This document shows, piece by piece, positions 46,341-56,290 of a stretch of 64,000 nt of DNA. The stretch comes from Streptomyces sp. rh34 (GTDB taxonomy: Bacteria > Actinomycetota > Actinomycetes > Streptomycetales > Streptomycetaceae): the NCBI RefSeq assembly GCF_002551245.1, contig NZ_NTGZ01000003.1, positions 1-64,000 on the forward strand, given 5' to 3'. Positions within the stretch are counted from its first letter, which is position 1, and each line of letters starts with the position of its first letter. Position numbers and translations under genes: made by a program. The notes beneath the pieces are model-generated. The model made no database searches, was not told the origin of the DNA, and was given only the letters and a program-made list of their open reading frames with translations.

Positions 46341-47029
46341 GAGGCGTCCTTGTCAGCAGTGAGGTCGTTGTCCGGGGCAGCCGCGGGCGCCGGAATACCG
46401 GTCGTGGAGGTGTTCTGCGCGGTGCGGTGGGCGTGGAAGGAGCGGCCCCATGCTCGGCGGACCGTGTCCCGGCCGCCGGGGGCCTGCCATTGGTACAGCT
46501 GTGCCGCGAGGAGCCCGTAGTCCAGGGGGATGTCCTGCTGGCGCAGCAGAAGCACGATGTCGCGCAGCCGTTGAGCCAGGTGCGGCAGGTCGGGGGCGGT
46601 ACCGGCCCTCACCAGGCGTTTACGGACAGGCTCGGCGATCTCGCCGGGCGGCATCAGCTGACGTACTGCTGCTCCGAGTCCGTGGTGGGTGGGGTGGTGG
46701 CCGCTCTGGTGCATGCCGTGTCCGCGGGACTGCTGATGCAGGGCCCACAGGGTCAGTGCGGTGTGCACCGCGTCCTCGGCGTGGACGAGTTCGCCTTCGG
46801 TGAGGGGCCGGCCGCCGTCTTGGGGCCGGTCGTGGAGAGGGCCGATGTCGACCAGGCCCCACAGGTCCGGGACCTGGGAGGTGTCCTTGCCCGCGCCACG
46901 GCGCAGGCGGGCCAGGGCGGCGACGGCCTGTGGCCGGTCCCCGAGCAGGTCGCGCTGCAGAGGGCGGATCAGGGCGTCGGTGGTTTCCCGTACCCGTTGC
47001 CGGGCGGTCAGCGGGATAGCGGTGGTCAT
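46337..47029 (-). CDS. cse2: Cse2 (CasB), Cascade small subunit
   Basis: 230 aa; the ATG at 47029 overlaps the cas8e stop (ATGA). Helical protein with conserved-type ALARLRRGAGKD near residue 40 and a C-terminal VQLY-like segment LLAAQLYQWQAPGGRD. It stabilises the R-loop on the non-target strand. Confidence 0.92.
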   Translation of the reverse strand: MTTAIPLTARQRVRETTDALIRPLQRDLLGDRPQAVAALARLRRGAGKDTSQVPDLWGLVDIGPLHDRPQDGGRPLTEGELVHAEDAVHTALTLWALHQQSRGHGMHQSGHHPTHHGLGAAVRQLMPPGEIAEPVRKRLVRAGTAPDLPHLAQRLRDIVLLLRQQDIPLDYGLLAAQLYQWQAPGGRDTVRRAWGRSFHAHRTAQNTSTTGIPAPAAAPDNDLTADKDAS

Positions 47030-48726
47030 GCAGTCACCTTCGGAAGGAGGTCGTCGGAGGGCGCGGTCTTGCCGGCCGTCGGGGTCGCGGCCTGGGGGGT
47101 GCCGAGGACCTTGGTGAGGCGGGCTCGGAACCAGGCGTCGGCGAGGCCGGAGTTGAGCCACTGGGTGCCCTGCTTGGCGGGCACGGTCCGCCCGGCCCAC
47201 GCGGCCTCCCCGGCCGTCTCGAGGAGCTGGCGGCCCAGCTGCTCGACGATGCGGCGGACGTCCCGCTTCCACCCCTCCCGTGCCAGGTATGGGTCCTGGG
47301 CTTCGGCAAGGTCTGACAGCCATGCACGGTAGGGGCCGTCCAGGGCTCCGAAGCCCTGGTCGCGGGCCGTGCCACGGGGCCCGTCGGACTCCGCGCCGGC
47401 CGCGCGGGCCAGATCAGTGGCCAGGTCACCCAGAGCGGTGACCGCACCCTCCGCGTCGGAAACCGCATCGATGGCCTGCGTCCCGTACGCCCGGTCCCGC
47501 TCGTGGAGCAGCACCACGCCCATGGACAGGCGGTCGTCGACGATCTCGTCGATCACGGACTGCTGCGTCCCGTACACCGCGCCGATCACCCGCGCGCGGA
47601 TCAGGAAACTGCGCTCCAGCACACCCTCGGTGGCCAGCCGCGACACCCACTCCAGGACCCCAGGCCTCAGGAACGGCGCCGCCTCCGCTCCCTGCGAGGA
47701 TTCGGTGCGCCCGGTGATCAGCGAGGCGAGCCCACGCCACGCGGCCCGCGAAGGATCGTGGTCCCGGGGCAGATACACCACCGGCTCGCCGCGCTTCTTC
47801 TCCTGCGCCGGGCTCCGCCGCCAGGCAGTCATCGGCTCGCGGGTGTGCATGTTGTGGGCGCCCAGCGGGTCCCCGTAGCCGAGGACGACGCCGTGAACCC
47901 CGCTCTCGTCGAAGTGCAGCCGCAGCCGGCGCGTCGGCCACGTGTACAGGTCGCGCACTCCGCTCGGCTGCCGCCCGTCCAGCACACCGGGCCCGTCGGG
48001 GTTCCGCCGCCACGCGGGACGGTCACCGGAATCGAAACGGATCCCGCCCGTGTCCGCGGCGACCAGGTTCAGCAGCAGCGTCTCGCGCAGCGTGCTCCCC
48101 TCGGCGAACACACCGCCCAGGGCGCCGGCCCAGCCCACACCGAGCGGGTAGACCTTGGCGCCCTTGACCCGGGCGTCGCCTTCGACCCCGCTCTTGATGC
48201 CGGAGGTGTCGAACGCGTGAGCATGCACGACCCACCGGGCGGCTTCGGCGAATCCGAGACGCTCCACCCCGGGCATCCGCGAGGTGAAGAACGGGTCCCC
48301 GTTCGGAACATCCGCGACGATTCGGTTGAGGGAAGCCACCTCGCCCTTACCTGTCTGCAGACCGGAGACCTGGAAGAACGGGGCCTGGGCGTCCAGCAGG
48401 TCCAGCCGGCCCCGGTGCTCGGCCAGGTAGGCGTCAACAGGGGCGAAGCACCCTTCGTCGTCCCACAGATCCGCCCAGTGATCGATGTCGCGGGGTCCGT
48501 CCAGGGCGTCGTGCGCGACCGCGAGAAGTAACCGCAGCAGAGCAAACTCCTGCGTGGGCAGATCCCCCACCAGCCGCCGCACCCGCCCCGCCTCGGCGAA
48601 CACCGTGCGCAGCGACATCTCCTCCTGCACACCGTCGCAGCGCAGGACCCCGATCCACGGACGGCCGGTCAGATCGAACGATAACGGGCCGCTGCCGGCC
48701 AACTGTCCCGGCGGTGATTCAGCCAC
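47026..48726 (-). CDS. cas8e: Cas8e (Cse1/CasA), Cascade large subunit
   Basis: 566 aa. N-terminus SFDLTGRPWIGVLRCDG with LRTVFAEAGRVRRLVGDLP is the Cse1 signature; TQEFALLRLLLAVAH follows. It recognises the PAM and recruits Cas3. It overlaps the cas3 stop by 8 nt, so translation is coupled. Confidence 0.95.
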   Translation of the reverse strand: MAESPPGQLAGSGPLSFDLTGRPWIGVLRCDGVQEEMSLRTVFAEAGRVRRLVGDLPTQEFALLRLLLAVAHDALDGPRDIDHWADLWDDEGCFAPVDAYLAEHRGRLDLLDAQAPFFQVSGLQTGKGEVASLNRIVADVPNGDPFFTSRMPGVERLGFAEAARWVVHAHAFDTSGIKSGVEGDARVKGAKVYPLGVGWAGALGGVFAEGSTLRETLLLNLVAADTGGIRFDSGDRPAWRRNPDGPGVLDGRQPSGVRDLYTWPTRRLRLHFDESGVHGVVLGYGDPLGAHNMHTREPMTAWRRSPAQEKKRGEPVVYLPRDHDPSRAAWRGLASLITGRTESSQGAEAAPFLRPGVLEWVSRLATEGVLERSFLIRARVIGAVYGTQQSVIDEIVDDRLSMGVVLLHERDRAYGTQAIDAVSDAEGAVTALGDLATDLARAAGAESDGPRGTARDQGFGALDGPYRAWLSDLAEAQDPYLAREGWKRDVRRIVEQLGRQLLETAGEAAWAGRTVPAKQGTQWLNSGLADAWFRARLTKVLGTPQAATPTAGKTAPSDDLLPKVTA

Positions 48727-51640
48727 GGGTCACCTCAAGTCCATCACTTTCGCTGTATCGGAGGGCAAAGCCTGCCAGTTGGGTCTGACAATCGGCGTCC
48801 AGAACGAGAATCAGCTGCCCGGCCAGCCAAGGACTGTCCTTCGCCTGCCACGCCGGCACGAAGAACTCCTCCAGCTCGCCGATCGCCCGGTCCATCACCT
48901 CGGGCGCCGAAAACTGCACCGGGAGCCGAAGACCACTGCTCGCCGCAGCCCGCGCCGCCGCAGGAGACGGACACCGGTCCACCGGCAGATCCAGGCCGCC
49001 GCGCACCCGCCCGCGGCCGTCCTCGGCCAGCCACGGCAACGTGACCAGCCGCCCATCCGCCAGCCGCTGCACGACGACGACTTCCAGCGTCTCCTGGCTG
49101 TCACGGACCTGAGCTCGGCCGGCCCGCGTATCGTCCGCATCCCCGGCACCCCCGGACACCCAGCCGATCAGCGGCCGCCCCGCCCGCCCCGCCGCATCGA
49201 GCCGGAACCGGCCGGCCCGCTCCGCCTGGTCCGCCCGGTGCTTCTCGTGCCGCACCAGAGCCCGCTCCCACTCCTCCTCCCACCCGCCGGGTACGTATGC
49301 CTGCTGCGCGTACGCCGCCTGCACCAGCACGCTGATGTCCTGCGGCAGGCACACCGCACGGCCGCCCTTCTCCAAATGCGGGCGGAGCACGGCCAGCGAC
49401 CGAAGCAGGCTGTACCGGCCGTACACCGCGACGGAACCCCGCACCGCAGCCGGAACCGGACCGGACCAGTCCACCCCTGTCACCAGACACCGCGCCACCC
49501 GCATCCCCGCCGGCCGGTGTGCCTGACCATCGCCCCGCTGATGGCGGTGCAGGCGCCCCACCCGCTGCAGCAGCAGGTCAACAGGACACAGATCGCTGAC
49601 CAGGAGATCGAAATCCACGTCCAGGGACTGCTCGGCCACCTGGCTCGCCACCACGATGTGCGGCCCCACCGGCCGCCCGGCCCCCGACCTGCCGGGAGGT
49701 CCGAACCGGTCAAGCAGACCGGCATCCTTCATCGCACGGTCCACATCGACGAACCGGGAATGCGCGACCGTCACCAGTTCCTCGCCGAACCGCTCGCGCA
49801 GCGCCTTCGCCGTATCCAGGACCCGCTGCACCGTGTTGCGGACGACCAGCACACATCCGCCGTCGACGAGTTCCGCACCGAGCCGCTCCACGAGCACGTC
49901 CAGCCCATCCTCCAACGGCTCCAGCAGCACCTGGCCACCCCGCCCCGACACCGCCGGATCCTCGACGACCGGAGCCAGGCCGGGCGCCACGCAGGTCACC
50001 AGCGGGTAGCCCGAGGCATCCTCCACCTCGCCGAAACCCTCCGCCTCCGGACCGGCACCCGCGTAGGCGACCGCCAGCTCACGGCGCCGACGGGCCGGCA
50101 GGGTCGCCGACAGCACCACCACCGGAACCCCGTACGCGCCCAGCCACTCCAGCACCCGGTCCAGATAGACACTCATATACGTGTCGTACGCGTGCGCCTC
50201 ATCGATCACGACGACCTTGCCCGCCACCGCAAGATGACGCAGCGCCAGGTGACGGCTCTTGAGCCCGGCGAACAGCAACTGGTCCACCGTGCCCGCCACG
50301 AACGAGGACAACAGCGCCTTCTTCCGCCCGCGCAGCCACGCGTGCGCCACCAACACGGCCGGCGCCGTCCGACCCACATCCGAGGGACGCCACCGCGGAA
50401 CGTCCTCGTCGACATCCACCGCCACGATCGGCTGACGGCTGTTGTGCATCAACTCGGCGAAGTCGTCGTTCAGCGCGGCCTTCGAATGCGCCAGCAGCAC
50501 CGACAACGGGGTCCCGCCCCGGACCGGCAGCCGCTCCAGCCAGTCAAGCAGCCGCGGGAACATGGCGTTGCCCGTCGCCATCGTCGGCAGCGCGAAAAGG
50601 ACCCCGCCAGCTCCGGTACGCGCGGCGAAGATCTCCGCCACCGCCAGCGCGGCCTCGGTCTTCCCCTCCCCCATCGGCGCCTCGATCACCATCAGCCCGG
50701 GCTTCTGCACCGCATGCGCCAACCGCACCGCGACCTCCTGCACCGGCCGCACCACCGCCCCGGCAGGAAGATCGAACCGGGCAGCGAACAACTCCCCCGC
50801 ATCCACCGCAGCAGGCCGCGGCTCCCACCGCGGCGGCAGACGCAGCCCGCGCCAGGCGGCCGCAACTCGCTCCTCACCGGAACGCGGCGTCTCCTGCGGA
50901 AAGTACGGAAACAGCTCCGGGTTACTCGCGATCCAGTCCGAAACGATCACGACCGCGCTCAGCAGCACCTGCACCGGCTGCGGCAGCCGCACCGAACGCC
51001 ACACACCGAGCCGCTCCCGGACACCGAACACGTCCGCGCACCCGTCGAGGAGCTCGTCCTGGACCCGCCGCCAGACCGTCTGGCTGGGGCCCGGCGTACG
51101 CAGCAGATGCGGCCGGTCGTACAGCGCCTTGATCTGCCCGTGCTCCGGCGGCACACCATGGTGACCACCCACCACGACCGCGAACTGCCCCGACTGCCTC
51201 CCGGACCAGCCGTGCCGCTCCTCCAGCCACTCCTCCAGCAGCAACTGCCCGGCCAGACCATGCGGAGCGACCTTCCGGTCCGGCCCGAACTGCCCCTGCG
51301 TCCGCATATCCAGACCTGCATTCCGCATCCGGTCGGCGAGCTGATCGACCTGACACGCGAAAGCCGGCGTCGCCTTCCCGATGTCATGCACCCCAGCCAG
51401 CCACACCACCAGCTGCCGGGCATCCTCCACCCCGCCGGGCAACGGCCCCGCGATCACATCCCGAACCTGCTCAGGGAGCCACTCGTCCCACAACAGCGCC
51501 GCCACAGCGGCGCTGTCCTCCATGTGCCGCCACAACGGCAGCCAACCCTCCGTATCCCGGTCGTGCTTCGCCCACACTCGCCGAACAGCACCCTGGAGCC
51601 GCCCCCCAAGGCCCGAACAGGCCCCACCCTCATCAGCCAT
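48719..51640 (-). CDS. cas3: Cas3, HD nuclease-helicase
   Basis: 973 aa from the ATG at 51640. HD nuclease residues: H39, HD 85-86, HH 160-161 and D235 in the expected order. Helicase motifs: APMGEGKTE (321-329), DEAH (480-483), SATLP (511-515), and QVAEQSLDVDFD with LLQRVGRLHRH further on. It degrades DNA marked by Cascade. The start has no clear ribosome site, so the mRNA may be leaderless or start elsewhere. First gene of the overlapping eight-gene operon. Confidence 0.95.
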   Translation of the reverse strand: MADEGGACSGLGGRLQGAVRRVWAKHDRDTEGWLPLWRHMEDSAAVAALLWDEWLPEQVRDVIAGPLPGGVEDARQLVVWLAGVHDIGKATPAFACQVDQLADRMRNAGLDMRTQGQFGPDRKVAPHGLAGQLLLEEWLEERHGWSGRQSGQFAVVVGGHHGVPPEHGQIKALYDRPHLLRTPGPSQTVWRRVQDELLDGCADVFGVRERLGVWRSVRLPQPVQVLLSAVVIVSDWIASNPELFPYFPQETPRSGEERVAAAWRGLRLPPRWEPRPAAVDAGELFAARFDLPAGAVVRPVQEVAVRLAHAVQKPGLMVIEAPMGEGKTEAALAVAEIFAARTGAGGVLFALPTMATGNAMFPRLLDWLERLPVRGGTPLSVLLAHSKAALNDDFAELMHNSRQPIVAVDVDEDVPRWRPSDVGRTAPAVLVAHAWLRGRKKALLSSFVAGTVDQLLFAGLKSRHLALRHLAVAGKVVVIDEAHAYDTYMSVYLDRVLEWLGAYGVPVVVLSATLPARRRRELAVAYAGAGPEAEGFGEVEDASGYPLVTCVAPGLAPVVEDPAVSGRGGQVLLEPLEDGLDVLVERLGAELVDGGCVLVVRNTVQRVLDTAKALRERFGEELVTVAHSRFVDVDRAMKDAGLLDRFGPPGRSGAGRPVGPHIVVASQVAEQSLDVDFDLLVSDLCPVDLLLQRVGRLHRHQRGDGQAHRPAGMRVARCLVTGVDWSGPVPAAVRGSVAVYGRYSLLRSLAVLRPHLEKGGRAVCLPQDISVLVQAAYAQQAYVPGGWEEEWERALVRHEKHRADQAERAGRFRLDAAGRAGRPLIGWVSGGAGDADDTRAGRAQVRDSQETLEVVVVQRLADGRLVTLPWLAEDGRGRVRGGLDLPVDRCPSPAAARAAASSGLRLPVQFSAPEVMDRAIGELEEFFVPAWQAKDSPWLAGQLILVLDADCQTQLAGFALRYSESDGLEVTRG

Positions 51641-51680
51641 GTCAGATGAATACAGGCAAGCAACTGAACAACACGCCCTG

Positions 51681-51695
51681 ATCAGAAAATCTGAT
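51681..51695. promoter_or_regulatory. palindrome ATCAGAAAATCTGAT in the cas3 promoter region
   Basis: Perfect 6-bp arms around AAA, about 41 bp upstream of the cas3 start, in an A/T-rich segment unlike the surroundings. It is a candidate operator for cas operon control. Confidence 0.5.
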
Positions 51696-51774
51696 GCTTT
51701 TCGATCGACAACATCACGTCGACCGACAACTCGCCGTAAAATCCGCCCGACGTAATCCGCGACCCAGCACAACA

Positions 51775-51869
51775 GGCAACAGGAAGATGGCGAAATGACC
51801 AATATGTCGGAATCGATGAAAGTGTGTGAGATCTCGACCCTCCCGCTGTAACGCTGCAGGTCAGGAAGG
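51775..51869 (+). promoter_or_regulatory. leader of array E
   Basis: Contains ATATGTCGGAATCGATGAAAG and CCGCTGTAACGCTGCAGGTC-type blocks shared with the leaders of B and F. It lies back to back with the cas3 promoter region. Confidence 0.8.
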
Positions 51870-52368
51870 CTGCGGGGATGGTCCGTCGACCCCGCCGAAC
51901 ATCGACAAGATGACCAGCTGCTCCCCGCACCCGCGGGGATGGTCCCGCCGGGGGTCAGAAATTTCTGACCTGCGTCGTCTGCTCCCCGCGCCCGCGGGGA
52001 TGGTCCCTTCGCCAGGTACTGAGCCACTTCCTGCGGCGACTGCTCCCCGCACCCGCGGGGATGATCCCTGCTGGAGATCTCCGAAGAAATGCCGGTGCTT
52101 CTGCTCCCCGCGCCCGCAGGGATGGTCCCACCACCGCCTCCACCGAGGTTCTTCCCAAGCTCTGCTCCCCGCGCCCGGGGATGGTCCCTGCACGCGGCCG
52201 GCGTCGCCGGTGCCGGACAGCTGCTCCCCGCGCCCGCGGGGATGGCCCGTCTGCAATCCCGGATGGTTGTACGGACCGACTGCTCCCGGCGCGTGCGGGA
52301 TGGTCCTCCCGCCGGGTTTACCTGCCTTCGGCCTGGTCCTTGCTCCCCGCGCGTGCAGGGATGGGCCC
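51870..52368 (+). CRISPR. CRISPR array E (about 9 repeats, decayed)
   Basis: Repeat starts at 51870 (truncated), 51918, 51979, 52040, 52101, 52162, 52221, 52280 and about 52340, orientation CTGCTCCCC...GGGGATGGTCCC, rightward. The leader-proximal repeat is only 16 nt (CTG then CGGGGATGGTCC), lacking 13 internal bases. Repeats beyond 52162 are increasingly degenerate; a further trace lies near 52396. Confidence 0.92.
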
Positions 52369-52480
52369 ACCCGACCCAGCCCGAGTACGAAACGCCCTGC
52401 CCCCGCGTGCCCTCGGCCTGCGTCGCGCAGGCCCGCTCACGGACCGCACTAGGGAGTAGAGCCTGATGGATTCCCGCGTT

Positions 52481-52951
52481 CTACAGGTCGAGTACGGCCC
52501 ACATTCTGCGGCCGTCTTCTGCGGTGTCCGTTCCGCACGAGATCGCGCCCAGGCTGGTCAGTTCCGCCAGGACGGCGGTGTCCGCGACCGCGAGACCTGG
52601 CCGGTGGGACAGGGCGACGATCAGCGCCTGCCGGTTCTGGTCCGCGAGGTGCAGGGACACCCGCCGGCCGCCATCGGCGACCGCGGCCCGCACCAACGCC
52701 TCCGTCAGATCCTCCGCAGCTTGGTCGGCCTCTCGGTATCCCCAATCGTGCAGCTGGCGCACGACATTGGTGCAGGCCTTCTTCGGCGACCAGGCAGCTG
52801 CCTCGAGCGACCAGTTCGCCGACCGCCGGTTCCGTACCAGCATCCGAGCCCGCGCCGTTCCTTCCAGGCTCGTTTCAGGACGCGGCGGCTGTACAGGTCG
52901 CTTCGGCGGTGGTGGAGTCTTCGGCGGGTAGTCCGGGGTGTGATCCAGCAC
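52481..52951 (-). CDS. HATPase-like (anti-sigma-fold) protein, 156 aa
   Basis: GTG start at 52951 with GGGAG upstream. After a Pro-rich N-terminus, residues about 50-156 follow the layout of Streptomyces RsbW-like ATP-binding proteins (KKACTNVVRQLHDWGY ... AAEDLTEALVRAAV ... RRVSLHLADQNRQALIVALS). However, the N-box Asn and the G-box are not evident, so ATP binding is doubtful. It sits between array E and the leader of array F, transcribed away from F. A fragment of its DLTEALVRAA region recurs inside array A. Confidence 0.65.
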   Translation of the reverse strand: MLDHTPDYPPKTPPPPKRPVQPPRPETSLEGTARARMLVRNRRSANWSLEAAAWSPKKACTNVVRQLHDWGYREADQAAEDLTEALVRAAVADGGRRVSLHLADQNRQALIVALSHRPGLAVADTAVLAELTSLGAISCGTDTAEDGRRMWAVLDL

Positions 52952-52984
52952 GAGTGCTCCCAGGATCGGCGCGGGTACCCATCG

Positions 52985-53140
52985 TAGAGGCGCGATTACC
53001 TGGCGGGACCAGAACTGTTCGCCGGGTGCTGGGGAGAGCCTTGTAGTCACGGCAGGAGAAAGCTGATGGTCGATATGTCGGATTCGGTGAAAGTGCTCGA
53101 GAATCACGCTTTCCCGCTGTAACGCTGCAGGTCAGGAAGT
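52985..53140 (+). promoter_or_regulatory. leader of array F
   Basis: About 150 bp nearly identical, inverted, to the leader of array B (25424-25576). Ends GCTGCAGGTCAGGAAGT directly before the first repeat. Confidence 0.88.
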
Positions 53141-55663
53141 CTGCTCCCCGCGCCCGCGGGGATGGTCCCTGGGTTCAGGCAGCCGAGCAGCGAGGAGACC
53201 TCTGCTCCCCGCGCCCGCGGGGATGGTCCCTGGGTGATGGCCGCGTCGCATGGGTGGGAGCCCTGCTCCCCGCGCCCGCGGGGATGGTCCCTCCACCCCG
53301 GCCTGCCGCTGGACCGGAAGCTCCTGCTCCCCGCGCCCGCGGGGATGGTCCCAGGGTGGAGCTGGCGGCCCGCGCCGACGTGTGCTGCTCCCCGCGCCCG
53401 CGGGGATGGTCCATCCCGCGGCGCTTCATGTCCGCCTTCCGGCGGCTGCTCCCCGCGCCCGCGGGGATGGTCCCGCGGTCGGCCTCCGTGGCGTCGGGCG
53501 CGGGCGCTGCTCCCCGCGCCCGCGGGGATGGTCCCCAGACCATGGGCCCGCAGGGCGGCGGCGCGGGCTGCTCCCCGCGCCCGCGGGGATGGTCCCCGGG
53601 CGTACTTCTCGTGCTCCCCCTGCGAGATCTGCTCCCCGCGCCCGCGGGGATGGTCCCCGCGGTGACGGGCACGCGTGATACTGCGGGGCCTGCTCCCCGC
53701 GCCCGCGGGGATGGTCCCAGACTCGGCATCCGGGCGCTGGGAGGCGAAGTCTGCTCCCCGCGCCCGCGGGGATGGTCCCGGCGGAGGCGGCGAGCTGCTG
53801 GGCTGCGGTGTCTGCTCCCCGCGCCCGCGGGGATGGTCCCGCGATGTCGTCGGCGTACTCGGCGATGAGGCTCTGCTCCCCGCGCCCGCGGGGATGGTCC
53901 CGGCAACGCCACGAAACGTGAGGGAACGTGAGACTGCTCCCCGCGCCCGCGGGGATGGTCCCTGGCCATGCGTCTCCAACTCGCGCACGCCTCCCTGCTC
54001 CCCGCGCCCGCGGGGATGGTCCCCAGTGGAGGCTGTCGTCAGGACGGTTCCACTCCTGCTCCCCGCGCCCGCGGGGATGGTCCCATCTGCCGGTCACGGC
54101 GAGGGTTCGCGATCGTCTGCTCCCCGCGCCCGCGGGGATGGTCCCCAGGCGTCGCAGCAGAAGCGGGCCGCCGAGAACTGCTCCCCGCGCCCGCGGGGAT
54201 GGTCCCGACGAGCGGCAGGATCGGGGCGGACCACTTTCCTGCTCCCCGCGCCCGCGGGGATGGTCCCGGTGAGCCACCTGGTCCAGGCTGTAGTAGCCCC
54301 TGCTCCCCGCGCCCGCGGGGATGGTCCCGGGGTCTGACCTGCACAAACGCCGAATCGGACCTGCTCCCCGCGCCCGCGGGGATGGTCCCGACGCGCTGTC
54401 GGACCAGGACGCCCGTATCTCCTGCTCCCCGCGCCCGCGGGGATGGTCCCGACGACGACCAGGACGACGAGGACGCTGGGCTCTGCTCCCCGCGCCCGCG
54501 GGGATGGTCCCGCCTGGGAGGCCAACCGATGAACGCCCGCAAGCTGCTCCCCGCGCCCGCGGGGATGGTCCCGCGCACCCAGGCGGCGGCCCGTGCGGTG
54601 AGACCTGCTCCCCGCGCCCGCGGGGATGGTCCCGGGGCCGGGGAGATCGTGCAGCTGTGGCCGATCTGCTCCCCGCGCCCGCGGGGATGGTCCCCTTGGC
54701 GGGCCGTCCGTCCTGCGGATCCTGGACTGCTCCCCGCGCCCGCGGGGATGGTCCCCAGTTCGGCACGATCGCCCAGCGCCTCAACGACTGCTCCCCGCGC
54801 CCGCGGGGATGGTCCCACCATCACCACAGCGAAGCTCGCCGCCGGGTCCTGCTCCCCGCGCCCGCGGGGATGGTCCCCGTCCCGGGTGGGCCATCAACGC
54901 GGGGACCGGCTGCTCCCCGCGCCCGCGGGGATGGTCCCGTCTCCGGGGGCAAGGTTCGACAGGCCCTCCAGCTGCTCCCCGCGCCCGCGGGGATGGTCCC
55001 GGGCCGGTGCGGACAGCGTCGACTCCCAGTACCTGCTCCCCGCGCCCGCGGGGATGGTCCCCGCAGCCTTACCCCCCGCCGGGAGCAGGAAATCTGCTCC
55101 CCGCGCCCGCGGGGATGGTCCCGCACGCCTGTACTCGGCGTTGGCTGCCAGCAGCTGCTCCCCGCGCCCGCGGGGATGGTCCCTGCTCAGCCTCGCTGAA
55201 GGCACGCTCCAGGTACTGCTCCCCGCGCCCGCGGGGATGGTCCGTACGGGGGGACGACGTTGGGCGGCTTGCTGCCCTGCTCCCCGCGCCCGCGGGGATG
55301 GTCCCCGCGTCCTGGTATTTCGTCTCGGCCTCGGACGCTGCTCCCCGCGCCCGCGGGGATGGTCCCAACGGCTGGGTGCGCGACTCCGAGGCCGGTACCT
55401 GCTCCCCGCGCCCGCGGGGATGGTCCCGACCTCACCCTCCGCGCCTACGTCAAGCTCCACTGCTCCCCGCGCCCGCGGGGATGGTCCCGCCGCCGCACGA
55501 GCAGCCGGGCCGGTCGCACGCTGCTCCCCGCGCCCGCGGGGATGGTCCCTGAGCCCACGCCAAAGCCCCGCCGGGACCTCACTGCTCCCCGCGCCCGCGG
55601 GGATGGTCCCTCGACGAGCCGTACGGAAAGGCGTACGTGGACCTGCTCCCCGCGCCCGCGGGG
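53141..55663 (+). CRISPR. CRISPR array F (type I-E, 41 full repeats plus a broken one)
   Basis: CTGCTCCCCG-CGCCCGCGGGGATGGTCCC repeats begin at 53141 and recur at a net 61-nt step to 55642, where the last is cut after GCGGGGA. Repeats are highly uniform, consistent with recent and continuing use. A further degenerate copy is visible at about 55700-55728. Spacer 15 (54024-54055) is identical to the first spacer of array B. Confidence 0.98.
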
Positions 55664-55728
55664 ACCGGCGGTTCGTGAACTGGGCTTCACCGTGTGCGTG
55701 TGCTCTCCGTGCGAGCGGAGGTGAGCCG

Positions 55729-56290
55729 CCGGGTCCCCGCGACCACCCGAGGGCCCGGAGCCGCCGTGGCAGGCGGCTACCTCACCGCACGACGCCTGAA
55801 GCGCGGATCAACGTCGTGATCACACCGCCTGGTGCTGCCTGACCGGCATCCTGCCCCGCACCACCAGTTCACGACTGTGACCCCGGCATCTGGGCCACGA
55901 AGCGGCGTGAGCCGTCGGTTTCGATCCGCCGTTCGCCTCAGCGAGCACGTCGCCCGTACGCGCCCGTGCGCTTACGCGAAGTGCCGGGGTGTCCGGCCGG
56001 GGGAGGTGGGTGGAGCTCCCGGGCGGGCGGCGTGACGGCGGAAGCCCGGGAACTCCCCCTTGCGGCGCCAAGCTGCGCCGGATCAAAGCGCCATTGAAAC
56101 CAGACCTTTCACCGGGTCGGGGTCTCCGGCCCGGGCGGCGCACCGCCCCGTGTGCCGGGTTCACTCCGGCGGTCCCGTCGAACAAGGCTCTGCAGTCGGG
56201 CAGGGCCGAAAGCAACGCCGATGTACTCCGGCCGGATCACGGCCAGCTTCTTCGTCAGCGGCGACATCGAGCAGGACCAGGCGCGAGCCG
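55729..56290. other. region without a supported gene
   Basis: Frames are open in several phases but none has consistent codon bias, start site or recognisable product. It may contain decayed DNA at the old end of array F. No clear repeats or terminators. Confidence 0.4.

Noticed and set aside
48485-51649. 1054-codon plus-strand frame
   Set aside because: Antisense shadow of cas3.
53104-55842. Long frames on both strands across array F
   Set aside because: Same artefact of repeat translation.
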